Positions 21,310-21,633 of a DNA stretch of 21,633 nucleotides are shown here, in pieces (the stretch's first letter is position 1; the number at the start of each line of letters is the position of its first letter). A model generated the notes under the pieces. It saw only the letters and a list, made by a program, of their open reading frames with translations, did no database searches and had not been told where the DNA came from. The position numbers were made by a program, and so were the translations under genes. The DNA is from Magnetaquiglobus sp039908105 (GTDB lineage: Bacteria; Pseudomonadota; Magnetococcia; Magnetococcales; Magnetaquicoccaceae): contig JAMOBI010000055.1 of assembly GCA_039908105.1 (NCBI GenBank), forward strand, positions 1 through 21,633, in the 5' to 3' direction.

Positions 21310-21567
21310 ATGCCTGTCTTTAGCCGCTTTTTCGGAATCGTGGTGTTCATGCACTGGAACGACCATCTGCCCCCGCACTTTCATGCCCGCTATGGCGATT
21401 TTGAGGGGATGATCGGTTTGGATGGTGTGGTGTTGGAGGGGAATCTCCCGCGCCGCGTATTGGCGCTGATCGAGGAGTGGAGAAGCCGGCATGCCGAGGC
21501 GTTGCAAGTGAACTGGGAGCGTGTGCGTTCCCGTGAACCACTGATTGATATTGAACCGTTGGAGTAA
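21310..21567 (+). CDS. DUF4160 domain protein
   Basis: An 85-residue protein with the DUF4160 signature: PVFSRFFGIVVFMHWNDHLPPHFHARYGDFEG, with the PPHFHARYG core, then PRRVLALIEEWRSRHAEALQVNWERVRSREPLIDIEPLE. No enzymatic function is established for the family. It is often found next to DUF2442, as here, and the pair has been suspected of being toxin-antitoxin-like; that is not shown by this sequence. The start is one base after the hicB stop, so all four small genes could be one transcript. Confidence 0.88.
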   Translation: MPVFSRFFGIVVFMHWNDHLPPHFHARYGDFEGMIGLDGVVLEGNLPRRVLALIEEWRSRHAEALQVNWERVRSREPLIDIEPLE

Positions 21568-21572
21568 TCATC

Positions 21573-21633
21573 ATGCTGCACGTCACGGAAGTTGCCTATC
21601 TGGGAGAGTACCGCTTGTGGCTGGCCTTTGATA
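21573..21633 (+). CDS. DUF2442 domain protein (5' part, cut by window end)
   Basis: The first 20 residues (MLHVTEVAYLGEYRLWLAFD) fit the N terminus of DUF2442 proteins, which begin with a V-x-x-V/A-x-Y-x-x-x-Y-x-L-x-L-x-F pattern. The ATG at 21573 has GGAG nine bases upstream, overlapping the end of the DUF4160 gene. The remainder lies outside the window. DUF4160 upstream supports the call. Confidence 0.75.
   Translation, partial: MLHVTEVAYLGEYRLWLAFD

Larger units (their letters stand above)
19168..21633. mobile_element. Left edge of a probable integrated element (continues right)
   Basis: The tRNA-Thr fragment, the repeat-rich region, the tyrosine integrase, the hicAB pair and the DUF4160/DUF2442 pair follow one another in one direction. 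The fragment's polarity places its missing 5' half on the integrase side, so the element should extend rightward past the window, with an intact tRNA-Thr(CGT) at its other end. The boundary and extent are inferred, not seen. Confidence 0.45.

Overview
The window reads as a moderately GC-rich Gram-negative chromosome. It encodes a β-barrel outer-membrane protein ending in an aromatic residue, a Sec-exported periplasmic binding protein, PilZ/CheX/hybrid-kinase signalling proteins and a surface-glycan gene set. The wealth of large hybrid kinases and the many intergenic hairpin repeats recall magnetotactic Magnetococcales-type or deep-branching alphaproteobacterial genomes. That placement is an impression from style; no marker in the window proves it.

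Left part (1-9462, all genes on +). A short repeat and a hairpin element precede a PilZ-type c-di-GMP receptor. A tight operon follows: outer-membrane barrel, PstS-like periplasmic binding protein, and a 1148-residue membrane-bound tripartite kinase (HAMP, three PAS, HisKA, HATPase, REC, HPt). After a repeat-filled gap come a soluble REC-PAS-kinase-REC protein and, two bases after its stop codon, rsmA/ksgA, the 16S rRNA dimethyladenosine transferase. Neither kinase has a dedicated DNA-binding partner here.

Middle (9463-16492). A second hairpin element ends against the terminator of a minus-strand cheX-like gene. Upstream of cheX lie a GT4-type glycosyltransferase and a SAM methyltransferase, coupled through an ATGA overlap. 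Divergent from these, on +, run an AsnB-type amidotransferase, a second SAM methyltransferase and a NodB-like polysaccharide deacetylase. Together the five glycan genes look like a small cell-surface polysaccharide locus.

Right part (16493-21633). A 530-bp gene-free stretch holds several hairpin repeats, including a 151-bp unit with 13-bp perfect terminal inverted repeats. A minus-strand 593-residue PilZ protein follows, related to the first one. Its promoter region carries two diverged tandem copies of the same repeat. Next comes a fragment matching the 3' half of a tRNA-Thr(CGT) gene, short repeats, a tyrosine integrase, a HicA/HicB toxin-antitoxin pair and a DUF4160/DUF2442 pair cut by the window end. 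This looks like the edge of an integrated element that continues to the right.

The most unusual signals are: (i) the modular repeat family, whose central hairpin keeps its pairing while the stem sequence changes; (ii) two PilZ proteins whose c-di-GMP motifs are split by long helical insertions; (iii) the barrel/binding-protein/kinase operon; and (iv) the tRNA-derived attachment region.
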